The position numbers and the translations under genes were made by a program. The notes under the pieces were generated by a model. The model was not told where the DNA came from. It worked only from the letters and a program-made list of their open reading frames with translations, and ran no database searches. From positions 2,728,001 through 2,792,000 of the forward strand of contig JAGVRJ010000003.1 in NCBI GenBank assembly GCA_019059635.1: a stretch of DNA of 64,000 bases, written 5' to 3'. The stretch is from Proales similis (Eukaryota; Rotifera; Eurotatoria; Ploima; Proalidae). Shown in pieces: positions 23,246-34,854 of this stretch; within the stretch, counting starts at the first letter, position 1, and the number at the start of each line of letters is the position of its first letter.

Positions 23246-24136
23246 CTCTATCAAAGTTAAACACGCATTAGATTGCGGCTTAATTGCGCTCTGCTCAAAA
23301 ACGAATGAATTAGAACAAGTGTTGCCGCCAGCAATCTCTCTCCACGACCCCTCTGTCCGCCTGAAGCAATCGCTTCATAATTTCTGGTACCCAGAACGCG
23401 CAACAGGTTCGTGAAGCAGCACAAGGGCGCATAAAACAGAGGCCAACCTTAATTCTGTCGCTGCCTAAGAGTGTCAAGAGTGGAATGGTGTTGATTCAGT
23501 CCCAAATCTAAATGCTGGCTGACTGGCATTGACTTGAAATCGAATTATAAATTCATTTCCACCGCTCTATGTGTGCATATAGTGTCTGACGAGCAAATGA
23601 GAGAAAAAAAAATTTAATTCGAAAATGAAACAAAACTGAGAGTGGGAAACCGAGTTCGGCCCGACATTCAAGACTGCACGCGGCGCGGACCGATTTAAAC
23701 ACCAGCTACTACATAGAGCGTAAGACGGGCTTGGCAGAGATTCCAAGGCAATCAAGCGTTTCAATGTGAGTGTCAAATCGAATTTGTTGTTCACCTTTTC
23801 GGTGTTGATTATGATTTTTTTTCTGCAGCAGATGAGTGGTTAAATGGATGACGAATTTATTTTTAAAAGGAAAGAAGATGAAGATGATGATAATACAAGT
23901 AGAAAATAGGCTTTCCCAGTCTCTCTCGCTCTCTCTTTTATAAAATTGCATTTTTGTTTCTTTGAGCTTCGTTTGAGTGCCCAATGTTGTCCTGACTTTT
24001 CAAAAATAGGCTCTTAGTCGTACCTCTGTGAGTGTGTTTTGGTTGCTTTTGGTTGACAGCCATTAAGACATAACGAGAGAAGGAGAGAGATTTGGAAATC
24101 ATTCATGAATGACGAGTCGCGCAAATGTATGTTGCA
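23246..24136. other. Intergenic region, SLC35B2 5' side to WIPI 3' side
   Basis: No supported exon. It should hold the SLC35B2 promoter and the WIPI 3' UTR. I saw no clear WIPI poly(A) signal. Confidence 0.4.
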
Positions 24137-25840
24137 TCACTGTTGCTGAAGTTGCTCAGCATTGCTTTGATGTGAGACTTGGGCTTCGTTTGATCTGGCA
24201 CCATGGCCCTCTGTCTCAGCTCCAGTGTGATTGTGTACAACGTCATTGCCAATCGGCGGCGGCAGCGACGGACCAAGACTCGACGCGCTAATGCTCGCTT
24301 GGCTTATCAGGTGACACTGTCCACCTTCGTGCATATTCACGTCGAACATGTAAAAGTAGCCGTCTCCGCTGGCCATCAAGAGTCGAAGATTCTTCTGAAT
24401 GCTATTTAAACGAGAGCAGGCATTGAGTGTTTTGCGACTAGCGCTCTAGGCGACCAGTGCTTACTAAGTTAGGGCGCAAACGTTTCTATGATTGAGCGCC
24501 GACTGTGGAACATTGACGAAGGCAAAGGCCCGGTCTTGTGTGAGCACCTCTGACGCCTGGGTGGGCAGGTAGTTGGCGGCGGTCTGAACGGCCTTGTTCA
24601 AATAACTCATCCATCCCGGGTTCTCTTCCTGCGGTCTACTCAGCTGGCTACTTTGATTAAGTGGGTCAGTTGGCGAGCTTTTAAACGCCTTCTCGTCAGC
24701 TCACTTTTCTTTGGGCCCTTCGAGTCGGAATATGTGAACGGTTTCGAGATTGCTTGACGCACTCAGGAACATCGAGTCCGGACTGAAGGACAGCGAGTAG
24801 ATTATGGCATTTCTGCACGGCCAGCAACAGTAAAACGGCCCTTTGCAGTGAATGATCGATGAAAATTGCTCACCTGCGAACGCCGCGCCGAAACTCGAAC
24901 AATCGTTTGCCTTGGGGCACTGAAAACACGCGAATCACTGTGCCCTAAAGCGAGCAAGCATGAGCAGCTGTTCAGAAAGGAGAGCGAGAGAGAGAGAGAG
25001 AGAGGAAGAGCCAAGAGAAAGAAGCGGAACAAACCTTCTCGGAGGCGGTGGCCAGCTTGGTCCCGTACCAGTCAAATGCGATGGCGGCGAGAGGGCCGTC
25101 GTGGGCCGGAATCATTGTGATTGCTCGCTGTTCATAACAAAGAGCGATTAGCCCAACAAGCTGGGCCATTGGGAAAGAGGCCTTACCAAGTTGATGGTGT
25201 CAAATATCTGAACCTCGCCGACTTGGCTGCTGGCCGGATAGGCCAGATAGGACTTTTCGTTGTCGATCGAAAGTGCGCACAGACCGCGCGGGTTCGACGG
25301 TATGTCTCTGATTGTGTGTATTACTCTCATGTCGCTGATGTTGTGAATGTCGATTCTTTCCTCGAGGCAGACGACTAGACGCTAGACAGGCAGGCGATCG
25401 GAGAAGGTTTGAGAACGTTGTCGTGTTTGTTTGCCAGCTGTTCGTGTGGTCACTTACATTTCGATTGAGCCGGACGGATAGGACTGAGTTAGAATAGCAG
25501 TAGTTGCATATTTCGCTGCCCTTTTTAAAGTGAAACACGCGTAGCTTGCGCGGGTTGGCCATGCTCACGATGGCAATCAGGCTGCTTGAGAAGAGACGTT
25601 CGACGATTGTGACATCTTCGATCTCTCGCTCGCAGGAGAACGTCTCTTGAAGCTTCTCGGAAGAGTTGATTGTGTAGAGACGATAGCCGGTCTTGGTGCC
25701 AACTGCCAGCGAGCTTTGGTTCATTTGGCGCTTTACTCTCGCAGTGTGCCGAGTATACGGGTGTCTGCTTACCTGCAGTCTTGGTTAAAGTTCATGAATA
25801 GGATGTCATTGGCTTCCATCGGACCTTCTGCTATATTCAT
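24137..25840 (-). CDS. WIPI/ATG18 PROPPIN autophagy protein
   Basis: A seven-bladed WD-repeat PROPPIN that binds PI3P and PI(3,5)P2 on forming autophagosomes and recruits the ATG conjugation machinery. Eight exons join in phase: 25840-25773, 25713-25458, 25381-25187, 25127-25035, 24944-24874, 24812-24705, 24635-24465 and 24401-24137. Diagnostic sequence includes [36 protein letters not shown], the block ending [31 protein letters not shown], and the lipid-binding FEFRRG motif in exon 5. It is most like the WIPI1/WIPI2 pair rather than WIPI3/4. The C-terminus after the last blade is glycine-, histidine- and glutamine-rich. A 5' UTR intron is likely but was not resolved. It is divergent from the ICE2-like gene, 596 bases apart. 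Confidence 0.9.
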
Positions 25841-26436
25841 GGTCTCTGGCCGACCGTAAAAATCCGAACGAGTCTTGTTTTAATTGTTAAATCTAAACAG
25901 TTCACTTGACATTTTAGATCGCTCTGAGCAAAGTTCCACTCGCGACGGCTAGTCTCGAACTCGATTTCTTCTACGTAGCTCGAAATCTGATGTCTTTGAG
26001 CCGCATTGACGGCCGATTTGCGCATTTGCAAAAATTGCGAATTTAATTATTTGCGGCTTCGAGGAGAGCGGCGGTCCGGGCGTTTCACCCTTTGGAGCTG
26101 CTCGGTTCACTGAGTGACTAGATCGTGAACGAACTTTAGGCAGCCAGTCGATCATGTTCTGCTCTCTTCGTTCACTTTTGCGCTAATCGCCGCTCAGTCG
26201 TGTATCCGCATTTATGCGGGCTTGACATGGACACTCAGAGCAGAGAGAGAGAGAGAGAAGACGAGCTGCAATCGACATTTCAAATGCCAGGCCTGCAGCA
26301 TAATTTAGAGCGTACTTGCTAGCAAGCATTTGTGCGCGCACAGCTTCAAAATTCAAACGAGCGCTAAGACTTACAATTTGCCTCAGTCGATTGAGAATCG
26401 GTGCTCGCCAGTCAGATCTAATTCGCAAGTTGAGCC
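25841..26436. promoter_or_regulatory. Shared upstream region of WIPI and ICE2-like genes
   Basis: A 596-base divergent intergenic space with a short GA run near 26242-26258. It probably holds both promoters and the WIPI 5' UTR. No clear core element was recognised. Confidence 0.4.
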
Positions 26437-29400
26437 ATGTTCAGCTCGGCCGAGAATATGGCCAAGTTTGCCATGACAGGCAGCTTCGAGAGCCAGCTGA
26501 GAATCAGAGCGATTGGCTCAAACAGCCACCAAGAAGCGGCCTCTTCTTCTTCTCCTTCGGCTTACTTTGCCTGCTGTCCGCACGACGCAGTCTGGTTCGC
26601 CTCAGTTGTCGACCGGCTTGTTGACAAGTAGCTTGAATTTCATATCAACTTGTGACTTAACGGCCGCATTGAAAATTAAAAGAGAAAGAAAACTGAAGCG
26701 GCCATTCGAACGCTTCCAAGCGTCGCAGTATTACACTCCTGAGACCGGCCCTGAGATCAGGCCAAGGTTTTCCAGCTCAGGTAAGAGCGATTAGGCGACA
26801 ATTTGAAGAAAAGGCCCAAACGAATGAGTAAATAGCGCAGGGCCGGGTCGAAACGAGCGAAGAGCCCGTTGCCAAGGTTGAGAAAAGCACCGAGAGACAG
26901 TTGCCGCTAGCCAAGGCCCCGAAAGAAGCGCCTAGTATGAGCAAGGCTCTTCAAGCAACAGCTGCTGCCAAAGCAAAAGAAACGGGCAATGAAGCGGCAC
27001 GGCCTTTTACCAAATACTGGTACCCGTTGAGGTTCAAACTCAACTATCCGCGCAAATCGCGTCTCAACTCAATCGAACAGAGGCAGCTGATCGAGTTGTT
27101 TGAGAAGTTCTTCGGACGGCCAGAGATCAAACAGGGCGAGGTGAAGCTCTACAAGAAATTCGTCGTAAGCGAGCGTCCGATCTCGGCCAGGACGCGCTCT
27201 AGACTACTAATCGATCGATTCGCTTAAGCACATTCGAACGTTGGCGGAGAAGGAGCGTGAAGAGTTCGACGAGTTCTGTTCGAATTACTTTCAGCTGGCG
27301 GACGAAGACTACGAGTTCATGATGCCGCAAATAGCTCGCTACGTGAATGTAAGTAAAGAAGCAGAAGCAGAAGCGGCAAGCTCATACAAGCTCGCTTGAA
27401 AGGAAATGGAAGCGGCCCTGAGACGCGAGGCGATGGCTTACGGGCCGTTTTTTGCCTCTTCGTCTTCTTCAGTTGAGATCGCCGTCGGCCTGAAAGACAG
27501 CGCCGATCATGCCAGTCTGCAGCTCGAGAGGAGTTTACTTCAAATTGTAAGCCTGATTTATCACTCGATTTCTCCTCGTCCAATTTAGTCTGTTCTGAAG
27601 GGTTCACTGGGCAAAATCGTCTTTCCGAGCATAACCATGGACAAGCAGCCGGAGTTGACGCTTTCGTTCGATTTAATGAATCAGAAGCTGCCGGCCCACA
27701 AGACGGCCAAGCGAAAGCCGGTGAGTTAGCAAACTGCAAACAATCGCGTTCGATTCTGTCTAATCTCGGCCAAGCCTCTTCGGTCGGACCCAAACGTCAA
27801 CAAATTGGCCTCCAAATACGACTTTGATTGTGAAATGACAAGCAGCGCGTTTCAAGCTCTGGTCTACCATCTCGGCGCTGCCGACTCCCAGGAGCTCAAT
27901 CTGCCACTGGTTGTAAAAAGGCTGAGACGACCAGGTTGGTTTGCACAGTCTAAATGCGTTCATTTCATGCGGCTCGAACATGAAACATCCAAGATGGCAC
28001 CGAAAGAAAAGTGCTGATATTCGACAAGCCCCTAATTGACTCGAGCGTCAGTCAAAAGCGTTTGAACGAGAAATACTTTCGTCGTTCATTGCTCGTTTCT
28101 TTAATCAAGCCGGCCAAAGCGACTCGACAGTCGAAGAAAGCGCTCGCCGATCAACACAATCGAGTCGAGCCAAAGAGCATGAGTCAAGAAGCCAGAGCCG
28201 AGTCGAGCGAGTCTAAGAACACGAGCCAGTCAAACATCGATTATGGACTCATGAGCGAAATAGACTCGTTCGGCTACATTGAATCGGCGCCTGTCAGCAA
28301 ACCGACACAAATCGAGAGCGAAGAGGTGAGACAGTCTATCGACGAGTCAAGTGAAATAGGAGCTCATTTGGTGGCAAGTAGGACGAGCAAGATTCGCTCG
28401 TTATTGACACTCAGTCGCCAGAACGAGCGGCCGATCAGTCCCAAAGCTTTGAAATTGATAGCGCGCCGTCGAGTCCACCGCCCTCGCAGACTGGTCAGTC
28501 AAGAAGAGTTGCTTTTCATAGGATACTGAGGCTAATGCTTGACTCGTTCAGATGAGATGCAGATCACGCCCAAAGTGATTCCTCTCCAGAGCGAGGCAGC
28601 CAGCAGTGCTCAGGAGCAAGTCCCAGGCAGCAAGCAAGTGCAAGTTGACGCTAAACCAAACGAGGCCAAACCAAAGCTCAGTCTATTCGATATGATTCTG
28701 AACATGCAAGGACAATCTACGCCGGCACCAGGACGAGCAGCTGATCCATCCAAGCCCAATGCTGAGAATGAACCGAACGCGTCTAGAGACGGTAAATGTG
28801 ACCTCGCTCAGCTCCTGCTTCTCACTTCGATCTGAAGGCTTTTTTGAAAGTGGCGGCGGAAAATGCGGCCGATTATGAGCCGGTGAACAGTGCGCACGAA
28901 AACGTGCAATACAACTTGTTTAGGCTGGAGTCGAGCAACGACCAGCCCCTGAGGATCTTGGTCCGAACTAGTGTGGACGGCTACATAAATCTGGAGAAAT
29001 CGAGCATGAACGTGAGCATCTGAATGAGAGGCGTTGCTTTGATTGCTAACTCGACCTTGGCTGCAGAAAGTTCACTTGTACCCCAAATTAGAGTACCAGC
29101 CGCAGTTCGGCGCCGAAAAGCTCAGCAAACGCGACTACTGCTTCATGTGGGCCAAGTCGCTGCTCCGACAGTCGTGCGACGTCTATTTGTGTGAGTGTGA
29201 GCACTTGACCAGCGCGTTCAGCTGAAACTCAAGTCCTTCAAGGTCGAGTGAACGTGTTCACCGGACGATTGATAAGCACCAAGCGACTGAAGCATTCGGA
29301 ATTGTTGATAAACGACGCCGAATTCAAGTAATTGCCATCCGACTGCGAATATTTCCGATTGCGACTCTCAACTCGAGACTTTGACTTGAAGCGCCAATCT

Positions 29401-29864
29401 TGCCCTCAATCAGCTTCATTTGTTCCTCAAAAAAGCGATGAGGTTTGCTCTAGTCCAAGTCATTTCTAACTTCGGCCCTAATGCTTCTAATCGCAAGTCT
29501 CAACGAAGGCGAATTTATGATCTGCAAGGGAGCGAACGAGAAAATCATGAGATTCGCGCCCGCATGTCAAGCCTCTGCCAAGGACATGGACATTCACACC
29601 AAGTTCGGTGATCAGGCCTCATTGCGGCTACCGCGGCGCAGTTCAAAAGAGCTCACTCCGCTCGACTACAATGTTCTGCTGCCGTATCATCGCAAACTAG
29701 GACGCGCGCCGGGCCTGTTTGAGCCAAGTACGTAGAAAGACTGTTTGTCGGTTGGCGTCGAGCTTAATGCCAAGTGTCCAGCCTTTGTTCCTGGCGCGTC
29801 GAAGCGGCCTACGCAGTCTACTGCCAATAAGAAACGCGGTCGAAAGAAGCCTCAGCCGTCATGA
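26437..29864 (+). CDS. ICE2: Little elongation complex subunit 2 (ICE2/NARG2-like)
   Basis: ICE2 is part of the little elongation complex, which drives snRNA transcription by RNA polymerase II. The model has 16 exons: 26437-26627, 26683-26780, 26836-27164, 27229-27348, 27403-27546, 27589-27720, 27775-27934, 27994-28325, 28382-28493, 28552-28791, 28812-29011, 29067-29190, 29243-29327, 29392-29442, 29498-29727 and 29782-29864. The C-terminal half matches the NARG2_C domain: LRILVRTSVDGYINL, then VHLYPKLEYQPQFGAE and MWAKSLLRQSCDVYLCRVNV, then LNEGEFMICKG. The middle is low-complexity and acidic. The tail KKRGRKKPQPS is a probable nuclear localisation signal. The join at 28791/28812 implies an intron of only 20 nt and is doubtful. 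The family assignment is good but rests on remembered motifs. Confidence 0.75.
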
Positions 29865-29940
29865 TCTCGGCGTTTGCATCGCACCGGGCACATGGGACGC
29901 TGGTCCAATCCAACAGGATTCAACAATCTTGAATTTGCTC

Positions 29941-29946
29941 AATAAA
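29941..29946 (+). terminator. Poly(A) signal of ICE2-like gene
   Basis: AATAAA lies 77 bases after the ICE2-like stop codon. Confidence 0.65.
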
Positions 29947-30026
29947 TAGAAGAGAGAGAGATAGAGGAGTGCTTGTGTGGAGGGCCAAACGAGCGAGTAA
30001 AACGCAGATTTTATAGAAGATTTGCT

Positions 30027-30032
30027 TTTATT
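30027..30032 (-). terminator. Poly(A) signal of cyclin T
   Basis: TTTATT on the plus strand (AATAAA on the minus strand) lies 311 bases past the modelled cyclin T stop, leaving room for a further 3' exon or a long 3' UTR. Confidence 0.5.
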
Positions 30033-30342
30033 TTAACAAAACGATTGAAGCACATGGCTTGTATAAGAGAGTTGCTGCTCGAGACTGTATATTGTGTGTT
30101 AAGTTAGAGATTCAGGGCCACTTGTGCTGGTACTGCTGCGATGGTTGTACGAGTCCCGACGATAGAACGGTGGCGCTAAGGCGGCGCAATCTCTGGGTGG
30201 TGGTGGCTTTCGCTCGACTCGCTGCTCTTGGTCTCCTTTTTGCTCGCACTCGTCTGCGAGGGCGCCGATGAAGCTACAGCTTGCGTGCTCGTTGTCGCTG
30301 GTCTGCTAGTCTTTTCTTGCTTTATATTCTATTACGAACTGT

Positions 30343-31614
30343 TTAACTCGGTCTGGCTCCATGCGAATTAGGGGCCGACCGCTCTACCTTCGGCATTCCG
30401 AGCTTCTTCTGAATCTTGGGCGAACACTTGTCGTAGATGGACAGATACTCTTTGGATATCTCTGCACGTTTGATGACCGTCGCAAATGTGCTCATTTTTC
30501 TTCTCACATCAACATAGCAAACGAAGCTCACCTTCAAGCTCCTGCTCGACAATGTCATGCTTCACGTATTGGTACCACTGGAGGCCTTCACTCGAAGTGG
30601 GAATCTTAAGCGTCGAACAAGTCGCATCCTGTCACAAAAACATCCAGTTTGGCTACACTCACGATTATTCGAGTCCATTTGCAGGCCAGGTAGATGCAGA
30701 AGCAGGCCACTTTCTCCGACGTGAACTTGACGCAAAAGTTGGTCAGTATGAGACTGTTGGTTGCGGTCAAGTAGGCAGCCTCGGCGAGGTCACGCGGTGC
30801 TGTGCGCCATTTTTTTTCAAATACAGGCCAGACACCAGGATGCGAATGCAAGCGAACCTTTTATCATCTGACACGTTTTGATGATCACCGTGTGCGCGTG
30901 GTTGACTAGGACGTTGAAGCCGAGCGTCTGGAGGAGGCAGCCTTCATAGGCGACTATTTCGTTTCCGCATCGTCTGTAGTCCTTTTTGTTTTTTAAATTT
31001 GTTTGAGTTGAAATAGAAACAAGAGTGTCGTGGGACGGATCAATCGAGTACTTCTTGACTGATGGCGGACGACTGCTCGCCACTTGATCGATGCAAGAGC
31101 TTGTGAGTGGCCTCGATAAACTCGCGCAGTCGACGAGGCTGCTCCTCTACTTTGCAGGCAACAAATAGGCACGCGGTTGCTGTGGTCTAGTCAAGAAGCT
31201 GCATCTAGCAGTGGCAGACAAGGCCCAAAAGAGCAAGCTTACGTAGCGCTGGAATTTCCTGAACGAGTGAATCATGTAGAAACGATGCATGTAAATAATT
31301 GCGGTGTTTATGCAAAGCTGATTGACTTTGAGCAAATGGCCAAGGTCGCAAATGAACAGAGCGGCCTCTTGTCTTTCGGACAGCTCGTCTTGACTCGACA
31401 TTCCGTCAGCTCGTGACGGCGAGTCTCTTATTTTCTGCTCATCGAATATCCACCGGGCGTCCGAGTTGAGAGCGTTGCTCGAGCTAGAATTAGTCGGCGA
31501 GCTCGATGACGAAGGCGTGTAAGTGCTGGCCGGATTGCTGGCCACCGCATCCGCATTTAGCGCAGCCGAAGAGGACCTGCCGTTCGTGGCCGTCTCGTCG
31601 CCAATCTGACTCAT
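30343..31614 (-). CDS. Cyclin T (P-TEFb regulatory subunit)
   Basis: Cyclin T pairs with CDK9 to form P-TEFb, which phosphorylates the RNA polymerase II tail and releases paused polymerase. Six exons join in phase: 31614-31243, 31186-31052, 30981-30858, 30799-30663, 30628-30532 and 30461-30343. After a serine- and asparagine-rich N-terminus comes the first cyclin box with [17 protein letters not shown] and [19 protein letters not shown]. The second box holds [30 protein letters not shown] and [11 protein letters not shown]. At about 330 residues it is far shorter than vertebrate cyclin T and lacks their long histidine-rich tail. A GT donor after the MPK codons could splice to a serine-rich, histidine-containing exon near 30171-30300, but the phase does not fit simply. 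ATG 31614 was chosen because the upstream codon in frame is not ATG. Confidence 0.88.
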
Positions 31615-32045
31615 TGCTTGGCCAGTTTCTGGACTCTGATTCACACGCGCAGCCAAGCTCTATTTCGCTTTCGAGTGGCTCTCGCTCAATCGAAAGGACC
31701 CTAAGAGTGAACAGTTACATGAGCGTGAGGTTCTTGGTTGAGCAAGATGGTTTCTTTATGCAATTGAACCGGCAATAGAAGTCGCCGTCTCAGCGCAGCA
31801 TGATTTGCATTGGTTGTGTATCCACTCGTCTATGCGTTGCAGAACAATCTTTACATTTGTTCTATTTCTCGTTGCGCTCGCCGGTTCTATTGATTCTTCC
31901 AAAACTGATCTCCAATCAGTTCTCAATCAGCACATGCCTGAATGCTATTTTCAATCAAAAGTGAAAAGCCTTTAGGTTTACATAACGTCGGAAACGTTTA
32001 TTTCAAGTCGACCAATGACAATGTTTGCGAGAAAAGAAATAGCGC
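31615..32045. other. Intergenic region, MMTAG2 3' side to cyclin T 5' side
   Basis: No supported exon. It holds the MMTAG2 poly(A) signal at 31997-32002 (minus) and the cyclin T promoter region. Confidence 0.4.
31997..32002 (-). terminator. Poly(A) signal of MMTAG2
   Basis: AATAAA on the minus strand lies 44 bases past the MMTAG2 stop codon. Confidence 0.65.
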
Positions 32046-32615
32046 TTAACGAGACGCCGAGGAGGAAGAGTTGCGCCGTTTGTGTGCTCGTCGTCTGTGC
32101 TGATCGCTCGAGTCTCTGCTTGTTGAACGTCTCGATCGTTCATGCTTCTTCTTTTTCTTTTTATCCTTCTTTTTCTTCTTCCTGTCCGAGTCGTGTCCGG
32201 TGTCGAGAGCATCGACTAAAGCCTCCAGGCCGTACTCGTCGAGCAGCTTGAGTAGATACAAGTCCAGTTTCTTTTCGTCGGCCAAGTCGATTCCGTCCAC
32301 AGTGCCCAAGTCCTGCCTGGCCTCGGGCTCTTCCCTTTGTACCGGCTCTTTTTTGGTGACGCGGTAGCCCAGAGCGGCCATAAGGGCCCTCTCTTCGTAC
32401 TCTTTGGCCTGATCGAACTCGGACTTGATCTTCTCTGTCCTCTGCTCGTTTTTATCATTTGAATACCAGCAAATGTCGCGTCCTTGCTGCCAACGGCCAA
32501 CAGGCGCTTTGATCGAGTGGCCCAGATAGTATTCTCGGTCCTTGTCGCTTTTGACGTCCTCCCAGCTGAATTGGTCGCGTCCGCCGCGAACTCCTCCGCG
32601 ACTCGGGTGATACAT
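32046..32615 (-). CDS. MMTAG2-like nuclear protein
   Basis: A single-exon 189-residue homolog of multiple myeloma tumor-associated protein 2 (C1orf35), a conserved nuclear protein of unclear function. The N-terminus carries the family block RGGVRGGRDQFSWEDVKSDK, then YYLGHSIKAPVGRWQQGRD and a helix with ALMAALGY. The C-terminus is a lysine tract followed by an RS/SR-rich tail, suggesting nuclear speckle or splicing association. That role is inferred from composition. The protein is shorter than the human one, and the central region is reduced. Confidence 0.88.
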   Translation of the reverse strand: MYHPSRGGVRGGRDQFSWEDVKSDKDREYYLGHSIKAPVGRWQQGRDICWYSNDKNEQRTEKIKSEFDQAKEYEERALMAALGYRVTKKEPVQREEPEARQDLGTVDGIDLADEKKLDLYLLKLLDEYGLEALVDALDTGHDSDRKKKKKDKKKKKKHERSRRSTSRDSSDQHRRRAHKRRNSSSSASR

Positions 32616-33247
32616 TCTTACCTAAGCGACGTCAATCTGAGCTCTATGAGGCCTCTCTCAGGCCTGTAAATCCGTCCTCCTCTAATTAACCAACTCAGCG
32701 AAATGTGGATCACAACTAACTCAACGCTGTCAAGTAATATGTCTGCTTTCACGAATCACCAACAGGCTGCCTTTTCAAAAAGTGCTCTCTGATGAGAGAG
32801 AAAGCAATCGACTTGGCACAAACGAAACGAGCATTTTTTAGCTCTTGATCGCCGGTATAAGACCACAGGCAGTTTTTGTTTGCAAGCACAATCAAGGACA
32901 GACTCGTGCTGAGCTACTAATTTAGCGAAAGTCTTTGTCAATCAGAGCGGCGTTTGATGTCGATAAAAGGAAAAAACGCGCTGGGTAAAAAGAAAGAGCG
33001 CAATTCGATCAACGCACTCGGTTAATTACTCGGTGACGAATGGCGCTTAAAAGGCTCATAAAAAAAAAAATCTTATCGACCTTGTAGGAAAGCAACGTCA
33101 CCTCGACAACCGTGATTATGTCAACGATATGTCAGCTAAAAGCGCAGTAAAAAATTGCTCATTCAAGAAAAAAAAAAGTAAGAACGCAGATCAGTTTGGA
33201 GAGAAGAAATCGCTGCGAGAAGAGCGGCAAAGAAGAAGAGTTGAGAA
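32616..33247. promoter_or_regulatory. Divergent upstream region, MMTAG2 and calmodulin-like gene
   Basis: A 632-base space between two genes transcribed away from each other. AT-rich runs occur near 33060 and 33165. No exon was seen. It probably contains both promoters. Confidence 0.4.
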
Positions 33248-33878
33248 ATGAACAGTTTAACCGCATCGCAGGAAAGAGGTAGCTACCGAATTTAAAAGTC
33301 AACTTGTCCCGTTAACGACATCCGATTTCCCAAGAGCTTCGTGAGGCGTTCGAGATGTTTGACAGGTAAGTGGAGCAGCTTGTCATGCAGCCAGTCTCAT
33401 GCAACTTTGAGCCTCTTGCTTTTCATTCAACCTGTTGAATTTCAGAGACGGTTCTGGAAAGATATCGCACTCCGAAATCAAGCAAGTATTTCGCAAACTT
33501 GACATAAAAGTCACAAATCAGGAGGTGCACGATTTACTCAAGCAGATGGACCTAGACGGTAAGTGTCTGACCAGAGAGAAAAGAGAAACTCGATCTGGAT
33601 TGGAAATTGTAGGCGACGGCGAGGTCTCCTTTCCCGAGTTTGTTCGTGTGATGGGCAATCAGTTCAACCGACGCTATGCGAACGAAGAGATCGAGGCCGC
33701 GTTCAACTACTTTGACAAAGACGGCAACGGCTTCATTTCTAAAGACGAACTCCGCCTGGTCATGTCCAAGTTAGGACGCGGCTTTAGCGACGAGGAAATG
33801 CAGCGTATGATCGATTCAATCGACCGTGATCGCAACGGTCTCATTTCGCTCGAGGAGTTCACCCAGCTGCTGAGCTAG
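33248..33878 (+). CDS. Calmodulin-like protein, four EF-hands
   Basis: A calcium sensor of about 145 residues in four exons: 33248-33278, 33335-33365, 33446-33558 and 33613-33878. All four 12-residue calcium loops look competent: DRDGSGKISHSE, DLDGDGEVSFPE, DKDGNGFISKDE and DRDRNGLISLEE, each with acidic first and last positions. The linker between the lobes is NQFNRRYANEEIEAAF. It differs from true calmodulin at many usually invariant positions (for example the N-terminus MNSLTASQ and linker RRYANEE), so it is a calmodulin-like or troponin-C-like paralog rather than canonical calmodulin. The target is unknown. Confidence 0.87.
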
Positions 33879-34854
33879 CCGCCAGACGAGCACATGCGCC
33901 AAAAAAAAATTTTTTTTCTTTTCTACTCTCTTTTTTCAGCCGTCTCTTTTTCTTGTCTGCTCCCACCCATCGCCGGCAGACACATGTATCAGATTAAAAA
34001 TTTATCACTTTCATCTATTGTAAATTTGCCTCGTACATATAAATAGAGACAAAAAGCAGCTCTCTTGTTCTCATTTAGTTTATGCTTGCACTTGAGATAG
34101 ATGTTTCAAATCGTTTTTGCCCAATAACCTGCGCCCTCTCTCTATCTCTCCTTCTCTCTCTCTCTCTCTCTCTCTGTGTCTCTCCATGCCTCTGAGCGCT
34201 CTTTCTTTCTCCTCTCAATTTCTTACATATGCAATCAAGTATGTGTTACGTAAGTCCACTTTTGCGTAGTCAGGTCACAGACGTAGTTTAGATTTAAATT
34301 TCGATCATAAATTCGGACAGATAATGAGTCAATTGCTCATTTTATTGCCTGCGCTTTTTCAAACGTTCTTCTCTCAAACGTTTTCCGCCTTATCAATCGT
34401 TGCCCGATTCATACAGGCCGAATGGGTTTCTATTATGATCATATCTGTCGGTGTCTTGTTGAAATGAGCGGGGTCAGAGGAGGTGGGAGGAGGAGGAGGG
34501 CGATCTGAGCCGACTTGAAAGCATGCCCAAATCTAGTATGCGGCCATCACGTGACAGGACAAGCCGAGCGTCTGAGTATAGTTACTGCGCACAATCGACA
34601 AAGATAAACGCATCAACTGGGGCAGCCGAGCGAATCGGCCATGAGACGCAGAAAAGCAAACAAACAGGCGAATAAAATTATTTCGTGATGCTTGACAGTC
34701 TAAGTCGCATTGCGTTTGCGCTGGTGACTGCAAACAACACCAAGGTGCTCAGACTCATTACTGGCGGGCATAATTTCGCCACTATGATTCAATAGTCAGC
34801 AGTCTGCCCTTGCAAATTTTGCGAGTATTTATTAAGAACGTAATTGTATTTAGA
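33879..34854. other. Intergenic region, calmodulin-like to choline kinase
   Basis: Pyrimidine-rich, with a CT microsatellite at about 34137-34176. No exon was supported. An acceptor-like TTTAG ends at 34853, one base before the choline kinase start codon. Confidence 0.45.

Larger units (their letters stand above)
29865..30342. other. Convergent 3' flanks of ICE2-like gene and cyclin T
   Basis: Contains the ICE2-like poly(A) signal (29941-29946, plus) and a cyclin T poly(A) signal (30027-30032, minus). Between them, a minus-strand open stretch at about 30171-30300 encodes a serine- and proline-rich tail ending SHHHPEIAPP. It may be an alternative last exon of cyclin T. Confidence 0.4.

Noticed and set aside
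25837-26031. 64-codon minus-strand frame upstream of WIPI as an N-terminal exon
   Set aside because: The conserved WIPI N-terminus starts at 25840 and the upstream frame shows no similarity. It is more likely 5' UTR.
34137-34176. CT microsatellite considered as a CRISPR-like or tandem-repeat locus
   Set aside because: A simple dinucleotide run without spacers, in a eukaryotic genome.
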